Under the pieces are notes generated by a model. It saw only the letters and a list, made by a program, of their open reading frames with translations, was not told where the DNA came from and searched no databases. 64,000 nucleotides of DNA from Merdiplasma sp964643295 (GTDB lineage Bacteria > Bacillota > Clostridia > Lachnospirales > Lachnospiraceae): contig CAZXSN010000001.1 in NCBI GenBank assembly GCA_964643295.1, positions 228,732-292,731 of the forward strand, read 5' to 3'. How positions within the stretch are numbered: the stretch's first letter is position 1; each line of letters begins with the position of its first letter. This document shows positions 1-8,369 of this stretch, in pieces. Made by a program: the position numbers and the translations under genes.

Positions 1-1
1 C

Positions 2-604
2 TGGGAAACGGATGTGAATGCCTGTAACCGGAGGCGTATCGCCAAAGTGTGGATGAAAAGCCAGGATACGCCGTATCGAATGGTGATCGAGCAGTTTAAG
101 CTGCTGGGGGTTAGGAAACTGGAAGACGCCTGCGAAGAGGCGGGAGGATACCAGGACCGCAGCGAGCCGACGGGGAGGGAGCGTCAGTATATCGGGATTT
201 TAAGAGCGGTGGTGCATGACCTTTTCGGGTTTTTCTTCGTGGACTGGGATGTCCCGGTTCATGTGCTTCGAACCGAAGAACGCACGAGGAGTATTCTGGA
301 GGGCCGGGCGGAGGTGATGAAACGCGCGGCAGTGAGAAATTCTTTGGGCATCGAGGTGCGCTTCCGCCTGGAATCAGTCTCGATTCTGGAAGGGGATCTG
401 GCTCCGCAGTGCTTTGGGGCGGCATTGTCGACCTACCTGCATGAGCTTGCCCACATGTTTGGCGGGGACAATACGAAGAATTTTTCCGCCGCGCTTACGT
501 ATCTTCTGCAGTTTGTGATTGAGAAAGCTCCTTACCTGTCCTCGTACAGGCAGGAGTGGGACAGCATCGGCGGCACACGGGAGGAGGGCAGGCAGGTTGA
601 ATAA
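2..604 (+). CDS. HExxH-motif protein, 5' end cut off
   Basis: The reading frame is open from base 2 and has no convincing ribosome binding site before the GTG at 14, so this is probably the C-terminal ~200 residues of a longer protein. The clearest motif is HELAHMFGGD about 50 residues from the end. It fits a zinc-metallopeptidase HExxH signature, although one such motif is weak proof of protease activity. The rest is mixed helix and strand with no signal peptide or membrane segment visible. The stop overlaps the TTG start of the next gene, which suggests translational coupling. I do not recognise the family. It could also be the tail of a multidomain ATP-binding or signalling protein whose front lies outside the window. 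Confidence 0.6.
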   Translation, partial: WETDVNACNRRRIAKVWMKSQDTPYRMVIEQFKLLGVRKLEDACEEAGGYQDRSEPTGRERQYIGILRAVVHDLFGFFFVDWDVPVHVLRTEERTRSILEGRAEVMKRAAVRNSLGIEVRFRLESVSILEGDLAPQCFGAALSTYLHELAHMFGGDNTKNFSAALTYLLQFVIEKAPYLSSYRQEWDSIGGTREEGRQVE

Positions 605-866
605 CAGCTGGAAGGATGCTTACAATGCCTCTTACCGGGAAGGCTTTGAACGGGGAAAACGGGAGGGATTTCTGATCGGAGGAGCGGAGATTGTGGTGTC
701 TCTGGTAAAAGAAAGCAGCGAATCGGAGGAGGTTAGAAGGGCCCTGCAGACTCTCTACCCGCAGGAGTATGTGGAGGAGGTAAAGGCCATCATAGCCAAG
801 TATCCGCACTACAGCAGGGAGCATCTTGCCAGGCGTGTGATTTTCGAGGCAACCTATCTTCCGTGA
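597..866 (+). CDS. small hypothetical protein with a charged REGFERGKREGF segment
   Basis: An 89-residue protein. The TTG start at 597 is chosen because a GGAGGGCAGG-type ribosome binding site lies just before it and because it overlaps the stop of the preceding gene by eight bases. The N-terminus contains YREGFERGKREGF, a periodic Gly/Glu/Arg pattern like the tails of PD-(D/E)XK nuclease-family (Rpn-type) transposase proteins. The remainder (ALQTLYPQEYVEEVKAII) looks helical. No catalytic motif is visible and the function is unknown. It was probably cotranscribed with the HExxH gene upstream. Confidence 0.45.
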   Translation: MNNSWKDAYNASYREGFERGKREGFLIGGAEIVVSLVKESSESEEVRRALQTLYPQEYVEEVKAIIAKYPHYSREHLARRVIFEATYLP

Positions 867-1082
867 GAGCGTACTGTCCGGCTGTTTGCCAAAGGGGCAG
901 AGCCTGAAGAAGGAACCCGCAAAGGGAAAGATCTGCCGGGCGGAAAGAATTGCGCTTTTAAGGAGGGAAAAGAACTGTCCTGAAAACCTGGCCTTCCTAA
1001 GGGCTTTGAGGAACACGCTTCGGAAGCAAACGCAGCCGCAAATCTTCAAGAGGAGGCCGGCGACCGGGAAGAATCTTTCCTT

Positions 1083-1859
1083 TTACGTGTCCGCCTCCTC
1101 ATCCTCCTGCCATAAGGAGAGCAGTCCCCGCATCCAGGCGCCGACGTCCATCCCGTAGACTTTGTTTAAGCGGCTGGGAGACAGCACCTCTTTCAGAGGA
1201 CCCTGGGATACACATTGCCCACGTGCCATCAGGAGCGCGTCGCTGCCGAACGCTTTCGCCAAAGAGAGGTCATGTACGACCGAGACGACCGCTCTGCCGG
1301 GGGTTTTTACCCACTCCGAGACCAGTTCAAATACCTGCTGCTGATAGGCAAGATCCAGGTGGTTGGTCGGTTCGTCTAAAAGCAGCAGTTTCGGGTCCTG
1401 GGCAAACACCTGAGCCAGGAAGGTGCGCTGCAGTTCGCCTCCGGAGAGCGTGAGCACAGACTGGCCGCGCAGTGTGTCCATTCCGGTGAGTGCCAGCGCT
1501 TCGTCCACTGTCTGCTCATCGGAGGTTTTCCTGTCGGAGAAAAAGCCGCCTGTATGCGCGTAGCGCCCCAGGCGCACAACTTCCTCCACGGTAAACTCGA
1601 ATCCTACCAGATGGTTCTGCGCCAGAATCCCCACTTCCCGCGCTCTCTGGGAAGAGCGCATCGAGCGCACATCGCGGCCGGAGAGCAGGATCCTTCCGGA
1701 ATAGGGGACACCCTGCGTCACGGCATTCAGGACGGTGGATTTTCCCGCTCCGTTGGGACCGACAATCATCAGCCACTGACCGGGACAGACGTGGAAACTC
1801 AGCTGATTTACCGCGAGGTAAGTCCCGTATCTGACGGAAAGATTCTCCACAGTCAGCAT
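1083..1859 (-). CDS. FecE/BtuD-type ABC transporter ATP-binding protein
   Basis: A 258-residue ATPase that energises import of an iron complex, heme or cobalamin through the permease encoded just upstream. Visible motifs are Walker A GPNGAGKS near residue 37, signature LSGGELQR, Walker B LLLLDEPTNHLD and the H-loop VVHDLS. Length and motif order match FecE, FhuC and BtuD. The open frame extends further upstream, but the ATG at 1859 is chosen because the family start (MLTVENLSVRYG) is there. It begins four bases after the permease stop, so the pair is translationally coupled. It is the last gene of a minus-strand operon. The substrate cannot be told from the ATPase alone. Confidence 0.92.
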   Translation of the reverse strand: MLTVENLSVRYGTYLAVNQLSFHVCPGQWLMIVGPNGAGKSTVLNAVTQGVPYSGRILLSGRDVRSMRSSQRAREVGILAQNHLVGFEFTVEEVVRLGRYAHTGGFFSDRKTSDEQTVDEALALTGMDTLRGQSVLTLSGGELQRTFLAQVFAQDPKLLLLDEPTNHLDLAYQQQVFELVSEWVKTPGRAVVSVVHDLSLAKAFGSDALLMARGQCVSQGPLKEVLSPSRLNKVYGMDVGAWMRGLLSLWQEDEEADT

Positions 1860-1863
1860 CTGC

Positions 1864-2892
1864 TCACCCCTTCCTTGTCTGGTAAAAAATGAAGACGAAA
1901 ACCACGGCGCCCACCAGGCTGGTGACGACACCGATGGGCAGTTCGATCGGGCTCAACACGATGCGGGCCACCAGATCCGCAAGCAGCAAAAAGACCGCGC
2001 CCCCAAACAGTGAGGCGGGCAGCAGCCGTTTGTGATTTGGCCCCACAAGCATGCGCACCATATGCGGAGTGACCAGCCCCACAAAAGCGATCGTTCCGCC
2101 GATGGAGACACAGACGCCGATCAGAATGGAGACCGTGATCAGAACGGTCAGCTTGGTCCTTCTTACGTCTACGCCGATCTGCCGCGCGTTGTCCTCCCCT
2201 ATGGCAAAGGCGTTCAGTTCCCTGGCATGAAGAAAGAGGACGGCGCCGCAGATCAGAAGTGTGACTGCCAGAATCGCTGCGCTTTTATAGCTGGAATTCT
2301 GCAGGCTTCCCATGGTCCAGAACGTGATATGCTGCACCTTATCAGCCGCAAAGGTGATCACCACGTTCGTCGCGCTGGAAACAAACATCGAATAGATGAC
2401 GCCGATTAAGATGATGGTATTGGTCGAGAGGGAGTAATCCAGCCGGTAGGCGAGGCCGAGGATGATTAGGAGCGACAGAAACGAAAACAGGATCGCCATG
2501 ACCATGGTCCCCGCGAAAGGAACTCCCGGGAACTGGATTCCAAAGGCGATCGCAATGACCGCGCCGAGCGCCGCTCCGGAGGAAACACCCAGTGTGGAGC
2601 CGTCGGCCAGCGGATTCTTTAAGAGCCCCTGCATCGCCGCCCCTGCCAGAGACAGCGCGGCGCCTGTGAGCGCTGTGCACAGAACGCGCGGCAGGCGCAC
2701 GGAGAGGATAATCGAACTGGAGAGGCCTTCCGGCTGGGGAAGGCCAGCGATGGCATTCCAGAGCACCCGGATGGTATCTTTGAAAGGGATGCTGACGCTG
2801 CCGATACAGATGCAAAGGCACATCACAGCCAGGGTGACGGCCCCGAACAGGAGATATTCCAGCGCGTGAAAATGTTCCGAGTGTTTCTTCAA
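1864..2892 (-). CDS. FecCD-family ABC transporter permease
   Basis: A polytopic inner-membrane permease of the BtuC/FecCD/FhuB family, about 342 residues with roughly ten hydrophobic segments. Family sequences visible include SVRLPRVLCTALTGAALSLAG near residue 70 and GLVTPHMVRMLVG late in the chain. The frame is open to a TTG at 2907, but a TTG at 2892 sits eight bases after a GGAGGG ribosome binding site and gives the usual short basic N-terminus, so it is preferred. The gene lies between the binding protein and the ATPase, so these three form a complete importer. As in this family, the permease would act as a homodimer. Confidence 0.92.
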   Translation of the reverse strand: MKKHSEHFHALEYLLFGAVTLAVMCLCICIGSVSIPFKDTIRVLWNAIAGLPQPEGLSSSIILSVRLPRVLCTALTGAALSLAGAAMQGLLKNPLADGSTLGVSSGAALGAVIAIAFGIQFPGVPFAGTMVMAILFSFLSLLIILGLAYRLDYSLSTNTIILIGVIYSMFVSSATNVVITFAADKVQHITFWTMGSLQNSSYKSAAILAVTLLICGAVLFLHARELNAFAIGEDNARQIGVDVRRTKLTVLITVSILIGVCVSIGGTIAFVGLVTPHMVRMLVGPNHKRLLPASLFGGAVFLLLADLVARIVLSPIELPIGVVTSLVGAVVFVFIFYQTRKG

Positions 2893-2964
2893 GTGAATGC
2901 CCTCCAAAAAGTTCCAAAAGGCTGCTTTGTTTTCTGCCGCGGCTTAAGGCTTCCGGCGCTTTTT

Positions 2965-3906
2965 TTATTCCGCAGCGGCCGCTTCGCTTTCCGTTTCCTT
3001 ATCTCCGTAGAGGAACTCGTAGAGCAGCCGGGCGCCGTCCGCCAGCCGCGGAGCGGGACGGGACAGTTCGTCGTTCTGCAGATTTAAGACGGCCCTGTTT
3101 TTCACCGCCGTCACATTCTCCCAGCCTGTCCGGGAGAGGATCTCTTCTTCCGGTGTCGGTCCTTCGCCGTAATACATGGTGATCGTGACAATGTAGTCCG
3201 GATTGCGCTGAAGCACCTGTTCCTCGGAGATTTCCCCCCAGCCGTCCACATCGGGGAAACAGTTTTTTGCACCGAGCATGGTCGCGATCTCATCCATAAA
3301 GGTGTTCTTCCCGGCAGTCCATAGGCCATATTCGAGAGGGGAAACCTCGAAGTAGACCGTCTTGCCGCTGTCTTTATCCGCCATTTCCGCAAGCTCTTCG
3401 AAGGTAGCCTTCATCTCATCGATCACGGCGGCGGCATTCTCTTCTTTGCCCATCAGGGCGCCGATCATCCCGATGGAGGTATAGACACCCGCGATATCGG
3501 TAGCCTCGCTGACCACGACTTTGATTCCGGCGGCTTCCAGCTGGGCAGTCTGTTCCTCCGTCTGCGCCATATCGCTCATCAGCAGGACATCCGGCTCCAG
3601 GGCGATGATTTCCTCGATGTTGGTTTCCGCCCCCGAGGAAACTTCCGGTACCTCAAGGACTTCTTCGGGATAGTCGCAGTAGGTGCCGCGCCCCACCAGG
3701 GTATCCCCGGCCCCGATTGCGTAGAGGATTTCACAGTCGGAGGCTGTCAGCGCCACGACCCGCTGTGCCGGTTCTTCCAGGGTAACCTCCCGGCCCTTCA
3801 TGTCAGTGATGGTTACCGCTCCGGTTCCTTCTGCCCATGCGGGGATGCCGCTTAGCAAAGCGAGGGCGGCAAGCATCATAAGTACTTTCCAGTTTCCTAT
3901 CTTCAT
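2965..3906 (-). CDS. BtuF/FecB-type substrate-binding protein, not a lipoprotein
   Basis: A 313-residue extracellular binding protein, first gene of the minus-strand importer operon. It has the two-lobed PeriBP fold signature of the cobalamin/siderophore class: PAQRVVALTASDCEILYAIG, GRGTYCDYPEEV, and EEIIALEPDVLLMS. The GRGTYCDYP stretch is reminiscent of corrinoid binders, but heme or siderophore cannot be excluded. The signal peptide (KVLMMLAALALLSGIPAWA) ends in an AWA signal peptidase I site. There is no lipobox cysteine, which is unusual for a monoderm binding protein. Translation starts at an ATG after AGGAAAGGAGAG. The C-terminus is Glu/Ala-rich. Confidence 0.88.
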   Translation of the reverse strand: MKIGNWKVLMMLAALALLSGIPAWAEGTGAVTITDMKGREVTLEEPAQRVVALTASDCEILYAIGAGDTLVGRGTYCDYPEEVLEVPEVSSGAETNIEEIIALEPDVLLMSDMAQTEEQTAQLEAAGIKVVVSEATDIAGVYTSIGMIGALMGKEENAAAVIDEMKATFEELAEMADKDSGKTVYFEVSPLEYGLWTAGKNTFMDEIATMLGAKNCFPDVDGWGEISEEQVLQRNPDYIVTITMYYGEGPTPEEEILSRTGWENVTAVKNRAVLNLQNDELSRPAPRLADGARLLYEFLYGDKETESEAAAAE

Positions 3907-4059
3907 TGGTTTTCTCTCCTTTCCTGTGACTGATCCAGGTTTACGATTTCAGGTTTTCCCTGAAAAACGGAATTCGCCATTGCCGCGCGGACTGCCTTTC
4001 GGCTGGCGGCACATTCTGCTTTGGTTTTTCCCGGGCGGGGAGCGTACGGTTTCCGAACC
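3907..4059 (-). promoter_or_regulatory. folded 5' leader of the importer operon
   Basis: About 150 nt of untranslated leader between the promoter and the binding-protein start. Read on the minus strand it can form several hairpins: ACGG/CCGT around 4046-4062, a GCCGC/GCGGC stem at 3982-4010 enclosing a GCCGAAAGGC mini-hairpin, and CAGG/CCTG at about 3950-3962. No B12 box (GCCACTG) or other riboswitch core that I know is present. It may be a regulatory leader of unknown type or simply a long UTR. Confidence 0.35.
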
Positions 4060-4066
4060 CGTCCCT

Positions 4067-4095
4067 ATTATATTTTTTCCTTCTTCAGATGTCAA
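4067..4095 (-). promoter_or_regulatory. perfect consensus sigma-A promoter for the importer operon
   Basis: On the minus strand TTGACA (4090-4095) is followed after exactly 17 bases by TATAAT (4067-4072). This is the full vegetative consensus. Transcription would start near 4060 and run into the binding-protein gene. So strong a core promoter suggests that a repressor or leader normally limits it. Confidence 0.8.
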
Positions 4096-4400
4096 CGGCA
4101 TATTCTTTCATTACAGAGTTGACGCACTTCTGACACGAAATCAAACCGAGAAAGAAACACAGGGATTAACTGTTTTTCTCTTGCAGAAACGTATACGGCG
4201 GGAAAACCCGGCTTTGCCCGGATACGAAAGAGAGGTTACCACGCGTAAACCTTCACAGGAAGTTTTCCTATGCGCACCGCTTTAAAAGGGAAGAATGCTC
4301 TCATCCGGCTTACGCGCCCTTAAATTTTCATTGGGAAATATCTGCGAATAACGGAAGGCGTATATTTCTTTGAAAATAAGAAGAGGAAGGAAAGGAGGAC
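4096..4400. other. intergenic region with no gene seen
   Basis: An AT-richer spacer between the importer promoter and the terminator of the pRiA4b ORF-3 gene. A plus-strand open frame runs through part of it but starts inside the importer leader and has no recognisable protein features. Nothing else could be supported. Confidence 0.4.
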
Positions 4401-4436
4401 AAAAAGCCCCATCCGGACTTTACTTCCGGATGAGGC
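4401..4436 (-). terminator. rho-independent terminator after the pRiA4b ORF-3 gene
   Basis: On the minus strand GCCTCATCCGG and CCGGATGGGGC form a stem with a 9-base loop, followed by TTTTT. It lies about 190 bases past the stop of the gene at 4623-5822 and is the likely end of that transcript. Confidence 0.75.
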
Positions 4437-4622
4437 AGTCTGTTTAGGGAAACATCCTGTGTTTTTCACTCTTTTTGCGTAAAAGAAAAGGAACCCATAT
4501 CCTGATCACTGGGAAGGAGACGCTTTTAAGGAAACACTCCTTTAAAAATGCGCACGGGCTGATTGAAAAATTAGCCGGTCAGATTTGTTTTAAGCAGTTT
4601 TTTTACTGCTTTTCGCCGGATC

Positions 4623-5822
4623 TTAGAGAGTTTTTTGGGGACTGATCTTTCTCCCTGTCCATCCCATCATGTTTGCCCAGTCCCACATTTCTTCCTGTTC
4701 GGACGGTTCATCATCATCTTCGTCCTCATCTTCATACTCATCTTCCTCCGGCTCATAGAGCGTCCGCAGCATCTGGCAAAATCCGTCTATTCCTCCCGCG
4801 TCATCAACGAGTTCAATGCCGTCTTTTTTCAGGCACAGCGGACGGTGTGTGATCAGCACCTCGTTCAGATCTGCCTCTGTTGCTTCACAGGAGTCTTTTG
4901 AGGTATGTTTCCAGCCATCCTTTTCAGTATGATAAAACGCGTCATCACAGTAGATGTACACCATCCAGCCGTCCCCGAAATCGTACTTGTAAATTAAGCA
5001 GTCCGTAACCGGCAGGACGGGAATATCATACCTGGATAAATATGCCTGCTCCTGGGCCCGGGTGCTAAACTTCCTGCCCGGATAGGAGGAAACGGCGTTT
5101 TCCGCGTTTCGCTCAGCCAGGGACTGGGCGGCATACTTTCTTACCGTGTCCGGATCTTTGATTTCGTTTCCCTGCGCTGCCAGGACCTCCACAAGCAGCA
5201 GCCGCTCAACGAGTTCATCGCTTAAGAAATCCAGGCGGGAATGGCGGGCCTGATCCATGGTGGCTTTCGTGATATCCACCGTATAGGGTTCCTTCCATTC
5301 CACGGTGCCCGGCTTCAGCTCATGAACCGTAAGCTTCGGATAGTGGGCGATGGTATTTCGGATATTCAGCTGCCCGTTGATATAATGCTCAATCTTTCCG
5401 CCGTACCGGTAAGGTCCTGTGTACTTCCTGCGCATCCAGGTTTTTATGCTCTGATTTCCCGAATAATCGTCATCCCAGTAGATGTCCTCAAAGTCCTCTG
5501 TGTTTGGGCGAAAGTAGACGCCAATCAGATCCGCCCATGTCATGAAACGGTCATCCGTCAGTTTTTCAAAGACCTCGAAGGGCAGAGTGAAGCAGTGCAG
5601 ATGTCCGTTCTGCCATCCAAACATGCGGAGGATTGCGTAGTTTAACGCGTGCAGCGTGATATCTCCCGGCGCCAGGATGTCTCTGGATATGGCAGTTTCC
5701 ACGGATCCGTATTTCTGCAGGATCTCAAAGTCCTCATTGTCTATTCTGTTCAAATCCAGTTCCAGATGCAGCTGGATCACATCCGGCCTGGCTGTTCTCT
5801 CTGTCTGATTCAACAGTTCCAT
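4623..5822 (-). CDS. plasmid pRiA4b ORF-3 family protein
   Basis: A 399-residue soluble protein of the pRiA4b ORF-3-like family, which also occurs as a passenger of IS1096-type elements. Its biochemical role is unknown. The family core is seen at about residues 275-355: LIYKYDFGDGWMVYI and the CLKKDGIELVDDAGGIDGF stretch. The C-terminus is a very acidic run of Glu/Asp (DEYEDEDEDDD) ending in a Trp-rich tail. The ATG at 5822 follows an AGGAAGAG ribosome binding site. Its first 89 bases overlap the end of the upstream HTH gene in another frame, so the two are translationally coupled. The HTH partners suggest a regulated accessory cassette. Confidence 0.85.
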   Translation of the reverse strand: MELLNQTERTARPDVIQLHLELDLNRIDNEDFEILQKYGSVETAISRDILAPGDITLHALNYAILRMFGWQNGHLHCFTLPFEVFEKLTDDRFMTWADLIGVYFRPNTEDFEDIYWDDDYSGNQSIKTWMRRKYTGPYRYGGKIEHYINGQLNIRNTIAHYPKLTVHELKPGTVEWKEPYTVDITKATMDQARHSRLDFLSDELVERLLLVEVLAAQGNEIKDPDTVRKYAAQSLAERNAENAVSSYPGRKFSTRAQEQAYLSRYDIPVLPVTDCLIYKYDFGDGWMVYIYCDDAFYHTEKDGWKHTSKDSCEATEADLNEVLITHRPLCLKKDGIELVDDAGGIDGFCQMLRTLYEPEEDEYEDEDEDDDEPSEQEEMWDWANMMGWTGRKISPQKTL

Positions 5823-6216
5823 CTGTACTCTCTTCCTTTCTTAAAGAATTTAACTCTTCCTTTTTTTGCGTCTGCGCGAAAGCCGCCTGCTTCATGCGCA
5901 TCCGGTATTTGCCGGAACGCTCTGCCTGCGAAGAATGTTCCTCCGTATCGTAGATGCCCCGCGCATAGGGCATGTAGGCCTGGACATTCTTGACGGACAT
6001 ATACAGCCTGTCGGCAATCTCCTGGGAAGTATACCCCTGAGTCAAAAGTTCGCCGATTTGAAGGCTGGTTTCGCTTTCCCACAGTCCCGCTGTGATCAGG
6101 ATCTTCCTTGTTTTCACCGTGGAGATGCCGGCAGCCTGTGCTGTTTTTATGATGGAATGATTTTTGCTGTAAAACTCGATTACCTCATCCGCTTTTGCCC
6201 CGGAAATGTCTGTCAT
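5734..6216 (-). CDS. helix-turn-helix protein paired with pRiA4b ORF-3
   Basis: A 160-residue protein with two predicted HTH-like units. An N-terminal one lies around SIIKTAQAAGISTVKTRKIL, and a second, LuxR/sigma-70 region-4-like, is GYTSQEIADRLYMSVKNVQ at about residues 70-88. The remaining C-terminal half is charged, low in predicted structure and partly encoded in the 89-base overlap with the next gene. It is a clear paralogue of the protein at 6358-6648 over the first ~85 residues. It probably regulates, or works with, the ORF-3 protein. The DNA target and effector are unknown. Confidence 0.75.
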   Translation of the reverse strand: MTDISGAKADEVIEFYSKNHSIIKTAQAAGISTVKTRKILITAGLWESETSLQIGELLTQGYTSQEIADRLYMSVKNVQAYMPYARGIYDTEEHSSQAERSGKYRMRMKQAAFAQTQKKEELNSLRKEESTDGTVESDRENSQAGCDPAASGTGFEQNRQ

Positions 6217-6357
6217 TAAAGGATTGCTCCCTGCCTTTCAAGAACCAGATGAATCGTTTTCAACCCTATCCGTGCCAGCCTGATCTTTCGGACTGCGGTA
6301 CCGCAAAACGCGGCGGCTGTTTTGTTTTGTCCCTCTCAGTCTGTCCGGTCCTGGCGC

Positions 6358-6648
6358 TTAAGAAAGATCCCTTTTGTCACGGGCCCTGCACTCATAGGGC
6401 ATATAGGTCTGCACATTCTTAACCGACATGTACAGTTTGTCAGCAATCTCCTTCGAGGTACAGCCCTGTTTCAGCAGTTCCCCGATCTGCTCACTGGTTT
6501 CACTCTTCCACAACCCTTCCGTAATCAGGACCTTTCTTGCTTTCGCCGCGGAGAATCCGGACGCTTTTGCCGTTTCCGAGATAGAATGATTCTGGGAGAA
6601 CAATTCGCATATTTCTTTTACCTTTTCTTCAGAAATCTCTGCAGCCAT
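6358..6648 (-). CDS. helix-turn-helix protein, paralogue of the downstream HTH gene
   Basis: A 96-residue HTH protein starting at the ATG at 6648 (MAAEISEEKVKEI), preferred over an earlier in-frame ATG because the homologous start of its paralogue aligns there. It shares SVKNVQxYMPY, LITxGLWxSETSxQIGELL and the two HTH units with the protein at 5734-6216, but stops just after them. The two genes arose by tandem duplication, and the longer copy gained a tail. A short spacer of about 140 bases separates them. It is probably a small DNA-binding regulator of the cassette. Confidence 0.7.
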   Translation of the reverse strand: MAAEISEEKVKEICELFSQNHSISETAKASGFSAAKARKVLITEGLWKSETSEQIGELLKQGCTSKEIADKLYMSVKNVQTYMPYECRARDKRDLS

Positions 6649-6866
6649 AGTTTTTTCCGCCTTTCCGCAACAGCATACACCATGCCCCATATCGTGTCAA
6701 CCTAATCTTTACAGGACCTCGGATCCCGGCAGCAAAAGTGCAAAGGATTTACGGAAAGGAACTCAGAAGCTTTACGTTGGCGCAAAGGAAATCAGGCTTC
6801 GCACAGTACTTAAGGAAGGCCTGAGAGAATGTGCGCGGAGGGAATGAAAAAAACGGACCGGTTCTA

Positions 6867-6895
6867 TTTCCAGCCATACGAATCCGGAGTATAAT
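6867..6895 (+). promoter_or_regulatory. promoter for the aldo/keto reductase
   Basis: TTTCCA (6867-6872), a 17-base spacer, and a consensus TATAAT (6890-6895) lie about 60 bases before the start of the aldo/keto reductase gene. Confidence 0.6.
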
Positions 6896-6957
6896 AAAAG
6901 CGGTTTCCGTATGAAAAACGGGGGACCTTAAGAATAAAGAAAGGGGAGGGAACAAAA

Positions 6958-7938
6958 ATGCCGGAGATGAAATATGCCGAAATCCCGTATGTGGGGAAGA
7001 AAGTATCCCGCATTTTCTTTGGGACGGCCATGCCTTTGTTCCTAAGCGGGGGCGACGGGAATGCTCTGCTGGATGCTTCTCTGGCTGCCGGCGTTACGGC
7101 CTTTGATACGGCAAGGAACTATGCCGAAGCCGAAAGTACCTTGGGAAAGTGGATCCGGGAGAGAGACGTGAGAGAAAGAATCGTTCTTCTTTCGAAAGGC
7201 GCTCATCCTGAAAAGTCCGGGCGAAAACGGATCAGTGAGCGGGAAATCCGTGAGGATTTTGCGCAGTCTGCGCGGGATCTCAATACGGACTATATTGATA
7301 TCTATCTGCTGCACAGGGATGATCCGGACGTGGAGGTCGGGGAAATCGTGGAACTGTTAAACAGCATGCATTCGGAGGGAAAGATTGGGGCTTTCGGAGG
7401 ATCCAACTGGACGCATGAGCGGATTGAGAAGGCCAACGAGTATGCCTACGCGCACAGTCTGATTCCCTTCACGGTCTCCAGCCCGCATTTCAGCCTCGCC
7501 AGACAGACCGGGGATCCGTGGGGAGGAAACTGTGTCTCGATCTCCGGTCCGGAAAACCGGGAAGCCAGAGAATGGTATGAAAAAAATCAGATGCCGGTGA
7601 TCGCCTATTCGAGTCTCGGACGGGGACTGTTTTCCGGCAGGGTAAAGGGAAACGACCCGGAAAAGGCCGCCGGTGTCTTAGACGATGTGGCGGTTAAGGG
7701 ATATGTAAGTTTGGATAACCTGGAGCGTCTCAGAAGATGTGAAAAGCTGGCGAAAGAGAAGGGCCTAAGTGTCGCTCAGATTGCGATGGCCTGGGTATAC
7801 TGCCAGAAAATGAACACCTTCGCAGTTGTCAGCACGTCGAATCCGAAGCGTATGGAAGAAAACACCGCGGCATTGTCGATTACCTTAACCGAGGAAGAGA
7901 TGCGCTATCTTAACCTGGAAAGGGAAACGCCGGACTGA
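6958..7938 (+). CDS. aldo/keto reductase
   Basis: A 326-residue cytoplasmic NAD(P)H-dependent oxidoreductase with the (beta/alpha)8 aldo/keto reductase fold. The catalytic tetrad can be traced: Asp and Tyr in FDTARNYAEAES (residues ~51-56), Lys in LLSKGAHPE, and His in LLHRDDPDVE. The C-terminal cofactor-binding region is seen in AVVSTSNPKRMEEN. It belongs to the YajO/IolS-like group acting on sugars or small aldehydes, and the substrate cannot be deduced. The ATG at 6958 follows a GGGGAGGG ribosome binding site. It appears to be transcribed alone from its own promoter. Confidence 0.88.
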   Translation: MPEMKYAEIPYVGKKVSRIFFGTAMPLFLSGGDGNALLDASLAAGVTAFDTARNYAEAESTLGKWIRERDVRERIVLLSKGAHPEKSGRKRISEREIREDFAQSARDLNTDYIDIYLLHRDDPDVEVGEIVELLNSMHSEGKIGAFGGSNWTHERIEKANEYAYAHSLIPFTVSSPHFSLARQTGDPWGGNCVSISGPENREAREWYEKNQMPVIAYSSLGRGLFSGRVKGNDPEKAAGVLDDVAVKGYVSLDNLERLRRCEKLAKEKGLSVAQIAMAWVYCQKMNTFAVVSTSNPKRMEENTAALSITLTEEEMRYLNLERETPD

Positions 7939-8176
7939 TGTCCCGGTGAAAAATATTCGCCTGGAGAGGGAGCTTTCCTGCCGCGGGGAGAGAAGATGGG
8001 GACGGACAGGAAAAATAGCCGGCTTAAGATGTCTGGTTTGGGGGATGCATATTCTCCTTAAAGAAAGCCGGCAGATGAAGCATTCCGGGAAAACGAGGAC
8101 CGTAAGCGGCGGACCTGCTTTGCACAGTTTGCAGCCGTTAAAGCCGCTTTCAAAGGATGCCAAAAAGGAAAAGTTA
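7939..8176. other. intergenic region with no gene seen
   Basis: A spacer of over 400 bases separates the reductase and phosphatase genes. An open frame covering 7946-8266 has no ribosome binding site of note and no recognisable protein pattern. Two GCCGGC blocks about 55 bases apart (near 8017 and 8066) could pair, without a following T-tract. Confidence 0.4.
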
Positions 8177-8205
8177 TGGACGATACCGGAAAGCCGTGCT
8201 ATACT
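8177..8205 (+). promoter_or_regulatory. candidate promoter for the phosphatase gene
   Basis: TGGACG (8177-8182), 17 bases, then TATACT (8200-8205), with a TGC extended -10 element. It lies about 165 bases before the phosphatase start. Confidence 0.45.
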
Positions 8206-8369
8206 GTCCATGCCGCAGAACCGGAAAGGACAGTGCGTTTCGGATAAGCACAGGGATTTTGGCTGAAAAGTCCGGGAGGGAGAAGCCTTAGGGCAGTCTG
8301 GGAAAGGGTACCGGCATGAAGCGAAAAAGACGGAGGGGAGTTTCCCGGGAGAAGGAGAGCAAACACGGG

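Noticed and set aside
886..1158. A plus-strand 90-codon open frame before the FecE gene
   Set aside because: It runs into the 3' end of the oppositely oriented ATPase gene, and its sequence is Lys/Arg/Pro-rich with no protein-like pattern.
3907..4059. Cobalamin riboswitch in the leader of the FecB/BtuF-like gene
   Set aside because: The conserved B12 box and the core loop sequences are not present on the minus strand, although hairpins exist.
7946..8266. A 106-codon open frame between the reductase and phosphatase genes
   Set aside because: No ribosome binding site, no similarity recognised, and it overlaps the likely phosphatase promoter.
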